Positions 23,980 through 32,472 are shown, numbered from the stretch's first letter. The stretch is 32,670 bases of DNA from Clostridiales bacterium (GCA_017545245.1 JAFWPB010000029.1:1-32670), one strand, 5' to 3'. The notes: generated by a model not told the origin, from the sequence alone. Numbers and translations: made by a program.

Positions 23980-25299
23980 TTACGGATTCGTCACCTCACG
24001 CATTTTCCCGACATCTCTGGCTGCCGATCTTCCTGCCTGATATCCGGTCGACCAGGCACACTGCAGATTATATCCTCCGGAAACGCCGTCCACATCGATC
24101 AGTTCGCCGCAGAAATAAAGCCCAGGAATTAGTCTGGAAGCCATCGTTTTCGGCACGATCTCCTTCACACTTACGCCGCCGCAAGTCACATACGCGACAT
24201 CCATCGGGGTTCTCTTTTCTACGCCAAAAGCACTTGCTTTGGCATTTGTGATGATCTTTTTCCGTTCTTCTTTTGTGACGTTGTTAGCCGGCTTATCTTC
24301 AGGGATCACCAACTCCGCTATCTTCTCCATCAGATGGAACGTCTCACAGAGGATCCTCTTCATATGCCGGTTCGGGTTAGCCTGCATAGCTGAAATAAGC
24401 TGCTTCTCCAGCTCCTCTTCCCTGATTTCCGGAAGAAAGTCCAGTTTCAGAACGACTTCACCGGCCCGATAAGCTTTTTGATCTTCCGGGAGGTTTCTGG
24501 ATAAAGACATCGCCGCCGGGCCGCTTACGCCCTGATGGGTAAAAAGGAGATCTCCTCTTGCTGAAACGATCTTTTTTCCGAAGGCCCAAAGTGAGGTTCC
24601 TACATCCGGCACCGTGATTCCGGCAAGGGAAAACTCTGCTCCGCAGGCATCACAGCGGTCATTATCCTTATCTGAAAAAGAAGAAAGCAGGATTGGCGCC
24701 AACGCCGGCGAAAGAGGCGTCACTGTATGGGTAAGTGCTTTTGCCAGATGATACCCATCCCCCTCGGAACCCGTTTTCGGGAAAGTCATTCCGCCTGTTG
24801 CCAGGATCAAGGCACGACTCATAAATACTCCCCGGGGGGTCTCAATCCGGAAGACACCCTCCGCCGCTTTTTTCTTGGCGGTGAGCACCGGCGCATCTGT
24901 CAGGATCTCCGCGCCCGAAGCTTTTACACAGGCAACAAGTGCATCCCGCACTGCCCTGGCCTGCTCCGTGTCAGGGAAAACGCGCCCGTCCTCTTCTTCA
25001 TGGGTCGGCACTCCGATCTCCTTAAAAAAATCGCGCGTATCCTCTGGTGAGAATGTCGCAAAAGCGCTTGTCAGGAAACGCGCGTTTTCATTGTATTTCT
25101 GTAGAAATGTATCCGTGATCGTGGTGTTGGTAATATTGCATCGGCCGTGTCCGGTAAGAAGCAGTTTCTTTCCTGGCTCTTCTTTCTTTTCCAGCACCAG
25201 CACCGAAGCACCTTCACGGCAGGCAGAGACCGCAGCCATCAGGCCGGCCGGCCCTGCTCCTACAACGATCACATCAAAGACTGATCCTGCCGTATCCAC
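23980..25299 (-). CDS. BaiN/HI0933-family FAD-dependent oxidoreductase
   Basis: A 439-residue flavoprotein of the HI0933/YhiN family. The FAD-binding motif VVGAGPAGLMAAV lies at about 12-24, then the family signature GKKLLLTGHGRCNITN (about 43-58), LATGGMTFPKTGSEGDGYHLA in the middle, and the C-terminal FCGELIDVDGVSGGYNLQCAWSTG. One member, BaiN, acts in bile acid 7-dehydroxylation, but most members have no known role and the label alone does not imply bile acid use. The start is GTG at 25297-25299 with GAGG 7 bases upstream. It lies 9 bases after the stop of the large membrane protein gene. Confidence 0.9.
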   Translation of the reverse strand: MDTAGSVFDVIVVGAGPAGLMAAVSACREGASVLVLEKKEEPGKKLLLTGHGRCNITNTTITDTFLQKYNENARFLTSAFATFSPEDTRDFFKEIGVPTHEEEDGRVFPDTEQARAVRDALVACVKASGAEILTDAPVLTAKKKAAEGVFRIETPRGVFMSRALILATGGMTFPKTGSEGDGYHLAKALTHTVTPLSPALAPILLSSFSDKDNDRCDACGAEFSLAGITVPDVGTSLWAFGKKIVSARGDLLFTHQGVSGPAAMSLSRNLPEDQKAYRAGEVVLKLDFLPEIREEELEKQLISAMQANPNRHMKRILCETFHLMEKIAELVIPEDKPANNVTKEERKKIITNAKASAFGVEKRTPMDVAYVTCGGVSVKEIVPKTMASRLIPGLYFCGELIDVDGVSGGYNLQCAWSTGYQAGRSAARDVGKMREVTNP

Positions 25300-25308
25300 C
25301 GTACTGCC

Positions 25309-27582
25309 TCAGACTTTGTAAATGATCATGCCGTCTTCGAAGCGGACCGCTTCTTTCAGATTCTCGGCAAAGAAATCCGGATTATAGAATCCGTCCGTCT
25401 CTTCCGGACCATAATAGTCTCCGCATGCGATGACGTACTTGATATTCATCTCGCCACAGTAGCGGCGGAACTCGTCGATATTTCCGTTCGCTCCGGAAAG
25501 CAGCCACTGATAGTTGATCTGACGTGTCTCGGTATCGTGACCGGCAGACCATGCAAAATACGGCCATCCGTAGTAAACACGACGTCCACTGAGGAAGAAG
25601 TCATTGGTTGACCACATCGGAGTAAGGAACACATCGTCTTCATCCGTATTCTTCTTGACCCAGTCTACGATCTCCGCATTCGGATCAAGTTCAACATAGT
25701 GGTGTTCTTTATTGCTGTTCAGATTGTAATAGATAAACCACTCGCTGACACCTGTCGCTGTAAGACCAAAGATCAGGAACAGGCAGATCACGGCACTGAC
25801 GATCTGTACTGGAATAAAAGTCTTCTTCTGCAAAGCGAAGACTTTTTCTTCGCCCAGATTCTTCTTCTTTTTATTCTTCGGCTGAGGCAGATTCTCCTTG
25901 ATCTTGATCGGTAGAGCAAGCAGATTGGCCAGAAGTCCCGCGATCAGGATATCGAAGAGGATGAAGCTGACCTGGATAAACTTGTGGTTCGCCAGTACTT
26001 CGAGCGAGGCCTGACAATAGAAAGCAAAGATCAACGGGAAGGAGAACGGGATCAGGATCATCGCGCGGTATGGATTTCTCCGCTTGACCAGTTCATAGAT
26101 CAGAAGTCCAAAGAAGATCACGCACGGGAGGATCACGGTCAGGAAGCCCATCTTGTTCAGATAGCTGATGATCTTGCCGGAATACCCTAATGCAGTACCC
26201 AGGCCGCTCTTGTTCTTTCCATCGATCTCCGGAACGACAAATCCGAAGTAATACTTAAATGTTGCTACGTTTTCCGCTCCTCCTGCAAAGAACTTGGCCT
26301 GAATGACAGAAGATATAACGGACACTGCTGCAATCACTGCATAGCCAAGACGGAATTCCGAGAAGATCGCCATGCCGAAGAGCACAAGCAGCGCCGAGAT
26401 CAGGCAGGATCCGTGGAAGAACGGCATTGCTGCAGCAACCAGGCTGAGAAGGATGATCGCGCCCCAAGGATTGAACGGGTCGTCTTTTCTATGGATCCAA
26501 GCTTCACGCGATGCGAAGAAACGCTTGCACTTCGCACCGAAACCCTCGGTACGGGTCAGATGCAGGAACATTCTTCTGAAATGCGGCAGGAACAGGAAGA
26601 TAAAGAGCACAACGATGCCGATACCGATGCAAAGATGGCGCTGGTTGGCATATACATTGATTGCCCAAAGTCCCCACTCATCGCGGAATGTATAACTGTA
26701 CCAGGAGTCCTGTTTCGTCAAGGTCTTGATGACCTCGCCCCAGGACACTCCTGTTGCTTCTTTGATTTCTTCTGCCTGATGGAACACGTTCCACGCACTA
26801 CGGAAAAGGACCAGAAGCGGTGCAAAGAAGTAAGCCGCGCGGCGTCCGGAAAGAAGGACCGCCAGGGTTCCGAGAAGCGTCAATGTGCTGAGCATGCAGA
26901 TCAAAGAAGGAATGTTGATCGCCCAGATCAGCGGGAGTCCCAGTGCTTCCATGTTACCGGTAAGGAAGTAGAACATGAAGTGGTACTGGATATTATCACC
27001 GGAGAAGTGCGGATACTGGGTCGGGAAATTCGAGCCAACACCAAATCCGGATGTGATCGCTACGTGTGGTGAAAAATCACTGAAGATGGAATAGCCCAGG
27101 CAGATCTTACCGTCTGCGTTATGACATGTATAGAAGTAAACAAATGCAAGTGCAATCAGGACCAATACGACAGTCATGGAATAGAAAAGGATCGATCCTG
27201 GATGTCTGTTGAAAGGAGACAGTTTGTTCAGCTCGACGCCGGCCTTGATCTTTCTATAGTTACGGATAAAGCATCTCTGCCAGAAAAGGCATCCGAGATA
27301 GGTAAAAATACACATCGCCATGATGTCCGCCGGAAGAAGCGTCGTCGTATCTGCCGGAATAAACGGATACATGATATAAGCCAGGAAGTATGTGGTAAAA
27401 GTCATCAATACGATTCCGACGAGAGTACCGGCCGGGATCAGGAAAAGTGATGTCGGCACCTTCTCGATAACAGACTGGTCCGGTGCCACACCGACATAGA
27501 GTCTTCGGATATCCGGGATCAACAGCCGGATCAGCTGGATGCCAAAAAAGATAGCAATGATCAAGTATATAATTGCAAGCAT
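25309..27582 (-). CDS. Large polytopic membrane protein, GT-C glycosyltransferase-like
   Basis: A 757-residue protein with roughly 13 to 15 membrane helices. The first big outside loop contains a block with DFSPHVAITSGFGVGSNFP and YHFMFYFLTG, and the C-terminal region contains IVDWVKKNTDEDDVFLTPM. These features resemble GT-C type lipid-linked sugar transferases, in which an Asp in the first loop is catalytic and a C-terminal soluble domain has the pattern of a helix followed by an Asn/Asp-rich turn. The function is not proven and the substrate is unknown; it may work on cell-wall glycopolymers or protein glycosylation. It is the first gene of a two-gene unit with the flavoprotein, with a plausible promoter. 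Confidence 0.75.
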   Translation of the reverse strand: MLAIIYLIIAIFFGIQLIRLLIPDIRRLYVGVAPDQSVIEKVPTSLFLIPAGTLVGIVLMTFTTYFLAYIMYPFIPADTTTLLPADIMAMCIFTYLGCLFWQRCFIRNYRKIKAGVELNKLSPFNRHPGSILFYSMTVVLVLIALAFVYFYTCHNADGKICLGYSIFSDFSPHVAITSGFGVGSNFPTQYPHFSGDNIQYHFMFYFLTGNMEALGLPLIWAINIPSLICMLSTLTLLGTLAVLLSGRRAAYFFAPLLVLFRSAWNVFHQAEEIKEATGVSWGEVIKTLTKQDSWYSYTFRDEWGLWAINVYANQRHLCIGIGIVVLFIFLFLPHFRRMFLHLTRTEGFGAKCKRFFASREAWIHRKDDPFNPWGAIILLSLVAAAMPFFHGSCLISALLVLFGMAIFSEFRLGYAVIAAVSVISSVIQAKFFAGGAENVATFKYYFGFVVPEIDGKNKSGLGTALGYSGKIISYLNKMGFLTVILPCVIFFGLLIYELVKRRNPYRAMILIPFSFPLIFAFYCQASLEVLANHKFIQVSFILFDILIAGLLANLLALPIKIKENLPQPKNKKKKNLGEEKVFALQKKTFIPVQIVSAVICLFLIFGLTATGVSEWFIYYNLNSNKEHHYVELDPNAEIVDWVKKNTDEDDVFLTPMWSTNDFFLSGRRVYYGWPYFAWSAGHDTETRQINYQWLLSGANGNIDEFRRYCGEMNIKYVIACGDYYGPEETDGFYNPDFFAENLKEAVRFEDGMIIYKV

Positions 27583-27612
27583 ATTGCGTCCTCCACCTAC
27601 TTATACCACACT

Positions 27613-27641
27613 ATCATACCATTACATAGGCCATGCGTCAC
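27613..27641 (-). promoter_or_regulatory. Probable promoter of the GT-C-like gene
   Basis: GTGACG (27636-27641), a 17-base spacer and TATGAT (27613-27618) on the minus strand lie about 30 bases before the ATG. The -10 is good and the -35 is weak. Confidence 0.5.
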
Positions 27642-27704
27642 CGATAAAATCCTACTCTTTCGTTACATTTCGCAAAAATCCCTCTTCACTTTTCGGAAAT
27701 CATG

Positions 27705-27710
27705 TATAAT
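27705..27710 (+). promoter_or_regulatory. Probable -10 element of ddl
   Basis: A perfect TATAAT lies about 75 bases before the ddl ATG, following CATG. No convincing -35 is found at 16-18 bases; TTCACT is 14 bases away. The leader to the ATG includes a short C/T-rich stretch and the ribosome binding site GGAGG. Confidence 0.5.
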
Positions 27711-27783
27711 AGCGGGGTGTGAAAGCCTCGGTCCGCTTTTTCTTTCCGGATCGGGAGCAAACGTTGAAATGGAGGGTTTTCCC

Positions 27784-28827
27784 ATGAAAATAGCAGTTTT
27801 AGCCGGTGGTATCAGCCCGGAGCGTGATGTTTCTCTTTGTTCCGCAAGCCTGATTTCCAATGCACTCTTGTCCAAGGGCCACGAGGTCGCTTTCATCGAC
27901 GTATACGAAGGATTCGAAGGAAGTGACATCGACAGTGCTTTTGCCACGAAAGAATCCGGCAAGACATTCTCCTATTCGATTCCGGAAAAAGAACCGGATC
28001 TTGAGGCCTTGATCGCTTCCCACGGCGGAAGACGTGAACTGATCGGCCCCGGCGTTCTGGATATTTGCCGCAAGGCCGATGCCGTTTTCGTTGGCTGCCA
28101 CGGCGGTATGGGCGAAAATGGACGCCTTCAGGCAGTACTCGACTGCATCGATGTTCCTTATACCGGTTCCGGATATATTGGTTGTGCACTGGCGATGGAT
28201 AAGCACCTCAGCAAGACCCTGTTCCGCTACTTCAACATTCCGACAGCGGACTGGATGATTTTCGATCCGAAGACGAACACACTGGACGATGTAAAAGAAA
28301 AGATCGGTTTCCCTTGCGCAGTCAAGCCAATCGGCTGTGGTTCCAGCTGCGGCGTATCACTCGTACATGACGATTCAGAATGGGAAGCAGCGATTTCTTA
28401 CTCTGCTAAATACGAAGCGACCTGTCTCATCGAGAAGATGATCCATGGCCGTGAATTCTCCATCGGTGTACTGGATGGCGAAGCACTGCCGATCATCGAG
28501 ATCATCCCGAAAGTCGGCTTCTACGATTACAAAAACAAATACCAGGCGAACGCAACGACCGAGATCTGCCCGGCAGAGCTTTCTCCTGAGAAGACAAAAG
28601 AAGCACAGGCACTGGCGGTTGCCGTGCACCGTGCTCTGAACCTCGGCAATTACAGCCGTGTTGACTTTATTCTTTCCGAAGATGACGGCAAGTTCTACTG
28701 TCTCGAAGCCAACAATCTGCCTGGCATGACACCGAACAGTCTGATTCCTCAGGAGGCCCGTGCAGCAGGTATTGCTTACGAAGATCTCTGTGAGAAACTG
28801 GTCCTCTCGGCTACGAAAAAAGTGTGA
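27784..28827 (+). CDS. ddl: D-alanine--D-alanine ligase
   Basis: A 347-residue ATP-grasp enzyme that joins two D-alanines for the peptidoglycan precursor. The N-terminal GGISPERDVSL carries Glu13, equivalent to the conserved catalytic Glu. FYDYKNKY (about 246-253) in the omega loop marks the Tyr type, which makes D-Ala-D-Ala rather than the D-Ala-D-Lac of vancomycin-resistance ligases. The C-terminal EANNLPGMTPNSLIPQ carries the metal-binding Asn and Glu. The start at 27784 fits GGAGG 8 bases upstream; the in-frame ATG at 27769 overlaps that site. Its 3' end is shared with the terminator of the convergent 4Fe-4S gene. Confidence 0.95.
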   Translation: MKIAVLAGGISPERDVSLCSASLISNALLSKGHEVAFIDVYEGFEGSDIDSAFATKESGKTFSYSIPEKEPDLEALIASHGGRRELIGPGVLDICRKADAVFVGCHGGMGENGRLQAVLDCIDVPYTGSGYIGCALAMDKHLSKTLFRYFNIPTADWMIFDPKTNTLDDVKEKIGFPCAVKPIGCGSSCGVSLVHDDSEWEAAISYSAKYEATCLIEKMIHGREFSIGVLDGEALPIIEIIPKVGFYDYKNKYQANATTEICPAELSPEKTKEAQALAVAVHRALNLGNYSRVDFILSEDDGKFYCLEANNLPGMTPNSLIPQEARAAGIAYEDLCEKLVLSATKKV

Positions 28828-28843
28828 TCCTTCCCGGCATCAC
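28815..28843 (-). terminator. Terminator of the thioredoxin / 4Fe-4S operon
   Basis: On the minus strand GTGAT-(G)-CC pairs with GGATCAC (7 bp with one bulged base, GGGAA loop), followed by AC and six T. The stem contains the stop codon of the 4Fe-4S gene, and the T-run lies in the ddl coding end. It can serve the minus-strand transcript and leaves the ddl message with only the hairpin. Confidence 0.65.
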
Positions 28844-29715
28844 GCTTCTTCTTCAACCGGAGAAGCGTCTGTTTTGGGACGGATGAATCCTTGATGCAAA
28901 GCACCCTCTGGGCAAGCCCGGACACAATCCCCGCAGCGGATACACTCCATGCTGTTGGGATTTTTTGTTGGATCGACATTCATCTTGCACGCTTTGACAC
29001 AAGCCTGGCAGTGCACACAGGCACTCTCATTAAAATGCATGCGGAAGAAAGAAAACTTGTTGAACAGTCCGTAGAACGCACCCAGCGGGCAAAGGTATTT
29101 GCAGAAAGGTCTGTACACGATCAGCGCCGATACGATCACGATCCCCAGCACCAGAAGTTTCCACTGGAAGATTGCGCCCAGCTGTTTTCTGACGGAACTG
29201 TTCAGGAAAACGTGCCATAGTCCCGAAGTGGTTCCTGACGGACAGATGTATTTACAGAATGCCGGCGACAGTGGTATGCATAGCGGGAGAAGGATCACGA
29301 ATATCCCCAGAACGGCAAACTTCAGATAGCGCAGGTATTTATCGATCTTAAACTGGTTTTTCTTATAAAACGGGATCAGGTAAAGAAGGTCCTGCAAAAG
29401 GCCGAACGGGCACAGAAAGCCACACACGAGGCGGCCCAGGAGCGTGCCGAAAAACAGGAGCAAACCCAGTACATAATAGGGAAAACGGAACTTTAATCCT
29501 CCCAGAAAATTCTGAAGTGATCCGATCGGACATGCCCCGACTGCACCCGGACACGAGTAGCAATTCAATCCCGGAACGCACACCTTCTTGATTGGACCAG
29601 TGTAGAGTTTGCCGCTGAAAAAGCCCTTGAAATTGGCATTCTGGATCAAGGCCGCTACTGCCTGGATCCCCAGTTTCTTCCCGTTTATGGAGTTTCTGTT
29701 CTTTTTCTTATCCAA
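28840..29715 (-). CDS. Polytopic 4Fe-4S membrane protein (NapH/NosR-like)
   Basis: A 291-residue iron-sulfur membrane protein. It carries CYSCPGAVGACPIG near the N-terminus, then cytoplasmic-side motifs CGFLCPFG, CKYICPSG and CKYLCPLG between about five membrane helices, and two classic ferredoxin motifs at the C-terminus (CVHCQACVKACKMNV and CIRCGDCVRACPEGAL), enough for two [4Fe-4S] clusters. NapH-like proteins pass electrons between cytoplasm and membrane partners. GGAG lies 10 bases before TTG at 29713-29715; an in-frame GTG at 29724 is only one base from that site and is less likely. The start overlaps the stop of the small CXXC protein by 8 bases. Confidence 0.88.
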   Translation of the reverse strand: MDKKKNRNSINGKKLGIQAVAALIQNANFKGFFSGKLYTGPIKKVCVPGLNCYSCPGAVGACPIGSLQNFLGGLKFRFPYYVLGLLLFFGTLLGRLVCGFLCPFGLLQDLLYLIPFYKKNQFKIDKYLRYLKFAVLGIFVILLPLCIPLSPAFCKYICPSGTTSGLWHVFLNSSVRKQLGAIFQWKLLVLGIVIVSALIVYRPFCKYLCPLGAFYGLFNKFSFFRMHFNESACVHCQACVKACKMNVDPTKNPNSMECIRCGDCVRACPEGALHQGFIRPKTDASPVEEEA

Positions 29716-29887
29716 TGCCGACACACTCCATACAGATCCGGACTGCTTTTGCTAGGACAGACTGCATCTGCTCTTTATAGATCCCGATCAGGATCAGAGA
29801 AACAGCGAGCACGAGGAAAACGAAAGCCATGACCCTCGTCATATCCTTCTTCCCATCGGATGTGCTCTTTCCCGTGCTTCTCTCCAT
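29708..29887 (-). CDS. CD1871A-type small membrane CXXC protein
   Basis: A 59-residue protein translated by hand from the gap between its neighbours. It has a charged N-terminus (MERSTGKSTSDGKKD), one membrane helix (about residues 18-37) and a short tail ending ICMECVGIG, with a CXXC motif at Cys52 and Cys55. This matches the small family named after Clostridioides difficile CD1871A, whose members end in CLECIGIG-like sequences. GAAGGG lies about 6 bases before the ATG. It lies between a thioredoxin-like lipoprotein and a 4Fe-4S membrane protein, and overlaps the latter, so a role as an electron relay or cofactor partner is likely. Confidence 0.8.
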   Translation of the reverse strand: MERSTGKSTSDGKKDMTRVMAFVFLVLAVSLILIGIYKEQMQSVLAKAVRICMECVGIG

Positions 29888-29899
29888 CTTCCGCCCTTC

Positions 29900-30547
29900 T
29901 TATTTCGATACCTGTGCGATGGCTTTGTCGATCAGTTTCTTCCAGCCTGCTTCATTCAGCGCACCGATCACCTGCTTGTCTTCGCCTTCGATCTGGATCA
30001 CATTACCATTCTCATCAACAAAGACAGTCGTCGGAACATATTCCGATGTTAACGGCTGAAGTTCTTTTGAAAAATTCAGAACGAGATAGGAAATCTTGGT
30101 GGACTTCAGCAGTTCTTCCATCATGGCTTCATTCTCTGCATCCGGATACTGGTTATAGATTCCGATAATCTGGAAATCTGCAGCATCGTAAGTCTCCGAG
30201 AGTTTCTGCAATTCCGGGATCTCTCCTACGCAAGGTCCGCACCACGGCTCAAAGAAATTGAGCATCGTGACTTTATGACCGGAAAAGACAGAAGCATCGT
30301 ATTCGTTTCCCTCACGGTCCTTGGCAGTAAACTGCACTTCGCCTTCCGGTTTCTTCTTTGCAGCCGTAGTCGTCGCTTCGGTCGTTGTTTCTTCTGTTGT
30401 TGTCGTCGTTTCTTTTTCCTGCGAAGTGACCGTGGTCTCTTCCTTCGTCGTTGCTTTCTTTGTTGTCTCTTCTTTCTTGGCACATCCTGCAATCAATGCT
30501 GCCATCACAAAAGAAATGCCGAATATCATCCATGTTTTTCTTTTCAT
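29900..30547 (-). CDS. TlpA/thioredoxin-like lipoprotein
   Basis: A 215-residue extracytoplasmic thiol-disulfide protein. The signal peptide ends in LIAGC with lipidated Cys22. A Thr/Glu-rich linker follows (about 25-65), then a thioredoxin fold (about 70-215) with the active site FFEPWCGPC (Cys103 and Cys106) and the conserved cis-Pro in EYVPTTVFVD. TlpA-like proteins reduce disulfides of secreted targets, including cytochrome maturation partners, and need electrons from the membrane. The two genes downstream could supply these. The ribosome binding site is weak (AAGATGG), so the start at 30547 rests on the signal peptide. Confidence 0.92.
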   Translation of the reverse strand: MKRKTWMIFGISFVMAALIAGCAKKEETTKKATTKEETTVTSQEKETTTTTEETTTEATTTAAKKKPEGEVQFTAKDREGNEYDASVFSGHKVTMLNFFEPWCGPCVGEIPELQKLSETYDAADFQIIGIYNQYPDAENEAMMEELLKSTKISYLVLNFSKELQPLTSEYVPTTVFVDENGNVIQIEGEDKQVIGALNEAGWKKLIDKAIAQVSK

Positions 30548-30640
30548 CTTGAAATACCATCTTTCTTAGATTGGTAACAGTATACCTGTATCCCACTTAA
30601 ATTCAGTAAGCAAAACGTCACTTAACCATGTTTTTCCTCA

Positions 30641-30682
30641 CCGCCATTATAGCAGACAATGAGCCAGTGTGGCGCATGGCGG
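30641..30682. repeat. Inverted repeat in a divergent promoter region
   Basis: CCGCCAT (30641-30647) and ATGGCGG (30676-30682) form a perfect 7-base inverted repeat separated by 28 bases. The left arm overlaps the -10 of the minus-strand promoter. Its spacing of about three helical turns would suit a regulator bound as a dimer or paired dimers. Confidence 0.5.
30646..30654 (-). promoter_or_regulatory. Extended -10 promoter of the thioredoxin operon
   Basis: On the minus strand the sequence reads TGCTATAAT, an extended -10 (TGnTATAAT). No -35 match lies 17 bases away, as expected for this class. The implied leader to the lipoprotein ATG is about 95 bases. Confidence 0.6.
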
Positions 30683-30711
30683 TTTATGCTCTTTTTTCGG
30701 CCTTTCCCCTA

Positions 30712-30720
30712 TGCTATAAT
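30712..30720 (+). promoter_or_regulatory. Extended -10 promoter of the HD-GYP gene
   Basis: TGCTATAAT (TGn plus perfect TATAAT) lies about 40 bases before the ATG; the -35 region is a T-run without a clear hexamer. It is the same 9-base element found on the opposite strand for the divergent operon. Confidence 0.65.
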
Positions 30721-30758
30721 TTCGTTAAAAGAGGCTTTCATTGGGGAGGAAGTTTTCT

Positions 30759-32468
30759 ATGCTGGTATATTATGAACTGACATTTGCCATTTCCGTCTGT
30801 CTATCACTCGCCTACGTTTTTTTCTGGCACAAGCACAACAATATCCATATCACATTGCTGTATCTGCTGATACCGATCTGCAATTTCGGTTATCTGGAAC
30901 TTGCCAGATCCTCTAATCTGGAGGAAGCCATACTGGCGGTCAAAATCACTTTCCTGGGCGGGTGCTTCGCCAGTCTTCTGATCATGCTGATCATCTGCAA
31001 CCTCTGCAACATCAAGATCAACACCTACGCCCGGCTGGGACTGTTCCTTCTCAGCACCGGCGTCTACGCCTCCGTGATGGGGATCGGCCGGAATACACTT
31101 TTCTATAAAAGTCTCCAGCTGAAATCCTTCTATGGCATTTCGGTCCTGACCGATAAAGAATATGGCTTCATGCACACCGTTTTTTATCTTCTGGTCATCT
31201 TCTACTTCTCCCTGAGCCTGGCTGCCCTGATCTACGGATTCATCAAGAAGGAGAATTTCCCCAGGAGGATCATCATCATGCTCTTCCTGCCGCTTCTTGT
31301 TTCCATGCTCTCCTTCTTCCTTGTGCGGAAATTCACATCCGATATTGAGCTTCTTCCTGTGGCCTATATTTTCGCCCAGATCATCTACATCCTCATCGTT
31401 TATCAACTTGAGCTTTACGATATCACCGACTCCAGCATCGACTCCCTGATTGAGAAGAACGATACCGGCTTTTTGAGTGTCGACTTCGATCTCCGTTATC
31501 TCGGCAGTAATGATATCGTAGCAGAATTCTTTCCTGCGGTAAAAGAACTGGTCATCGACAAGCCGATCACGGATTCGGAGTTTATGCAGGCGACCTTCGT
31601 GAAGTGGATCATCGCTTTTCAAAAAAATGAACGGAAAAATGAATTCAATTACCGAAGCAGGAAGGACGATATCACCTGCAAGATCACTATCAACTATCTC
31701 TTCTGCAACAAGCGGCGCCGTGGCTACCAGTTCTTCATCACGGACAACTCCGTCGATGTGCAGTATATTGAACTTCTGGCTAACTTTAATAGTGACCTGG
31801 AAAAGGAAGTGCAGAAAAAGACTGAAAACATCAGTCTGATGCACAACAAGCTGATCGTCAGCATGGCAGCCATGGTTGAAAGCCGGGATAACTCTACCGG
31901 CGGTCATATCAAGCGTACCAGCCAGGGCGTGAAGATCCTGATCGATGAGATGCTCCATTCCGGAGAACATGCACTTTCGGATTCTTTCTGCAAAAATGTC
32001 ATCAAGGCTGCGCCTATGCATGACCTCGGAAAGATCGCCGTTGATGATGCCGTACTCCGTAAGCCCGGCCGCTTTACACCGGAAGAATTCGAGAAGATGA
32101 AGGCGCACTCTGCAGAAGGTGCCAGGATCGTGGATGAGATCCTGAAAGACACGGATGACAAGGATTTCCACCGCATCGCCGTCAATGTCGCGCATTACCA
32201 TCACGAGCGCTGGGACGGTTCCGGCTATCCGGACAAACTGAAAGGAGAAGAGATTCCTCTTGAGGCGCGCATCATGTCGATCGCAGATGTATACGATGCG
32301 CTTGTCAGTAAGCGTGTCTACAAGGACAGCATGTCTTTTGAAAAAGCCGATTCCATCATCATGGAAGGCATGGGGACACAGTTTGATCCGGGGCTTCAGA
32401 AATACTATGAGGCGGCCAGACCGAAACTGGAAGCGTACTACACCAGTCTGGACGAGAAAGACAGTTAA
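30759..32468 (+). CDS. Seven-TM HD-GYP protein, probable cyclic-di-GMP phosphodiesterase
   Basis: A 569-residue protein. The N-terminal ~220 residues hold about seven membrane helices, resembling the 7TM sensor domain found in front of signalling enzymes. A PAS-like or linker region follows (about 225-340; FLSVDFDLRYLGSNDIVAEFF), then a coiled segment and the HD-GYP domain (about 365-560). The HD motif HDLGK lies at about 421, and HYHHERWDGSGYP at about 480-491 includes the GYP signature; the upstream ligand segment reads GGHIKRTSQ. These are the residues needed for metal binding and for hydrolysis of cyclic-di-GMP. GGAGGA lies 8 bases before the ATG; an in-frame TTG at 30741 overlaps the ribosome binding site and was rejected. 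Confidence 0.92.
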   Translation: MLVYYELTFAISVCLSLAYVFFWHKHNNIHITLLYLLIPICNFGYLELARSSNLEEAILAVKITFLGGCFASLLIMLIICNLCNIKINTYARLGLFLLSTGVYASVMGIGRNTLFYKSLQLKSFYGISVLTDKEYGFMHTVFYLLVIFYFSLSLAALIYGFIKKENFPRRIIIMLFLPLLVSMLSFFLVRKFTSDIELLPVAYIFAQIIYILIVYQLELYDITDSSIDSLIEKNDTGFLSVDFDLRYLGSNDIVAEFFPAVKELVIDKPITDSEFMQATFVKWIIAFQKNERKNEFNYRSRKDDITCKITINYLFCNKRRRGYQFFITDNSVDVQYIELLANFNSDLEKEVQKKTENISLMHNKLIVSMAAMVESRDNSTGGHIKRTSQGVKILIDEMLHSGEHALSDSFCKNVIKAAPMHDLGKIAVDDAVLRKPGRFTPEEFEKMKAHSAEGARIVDEILKDTDDKDFHRIAVNVAHYHHERWDGSGYPDKLKGEEIPLEARIMSIADVYDALVSKRVYKDSMSFEKADSIIMEGMGTQFDPGLQKYYEAARPKLEAYYTSLDEKDS

Positions 32469-32472
32469 CAAA

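Noticed and set aside
23980..25299. Reading the flavoprotein as evidence for bile acid dehydroxylation
   Set aside because: Family membership alone is not enough; no other bai-like gene is in the window and most HI0933 proteins have other or unknown roles.
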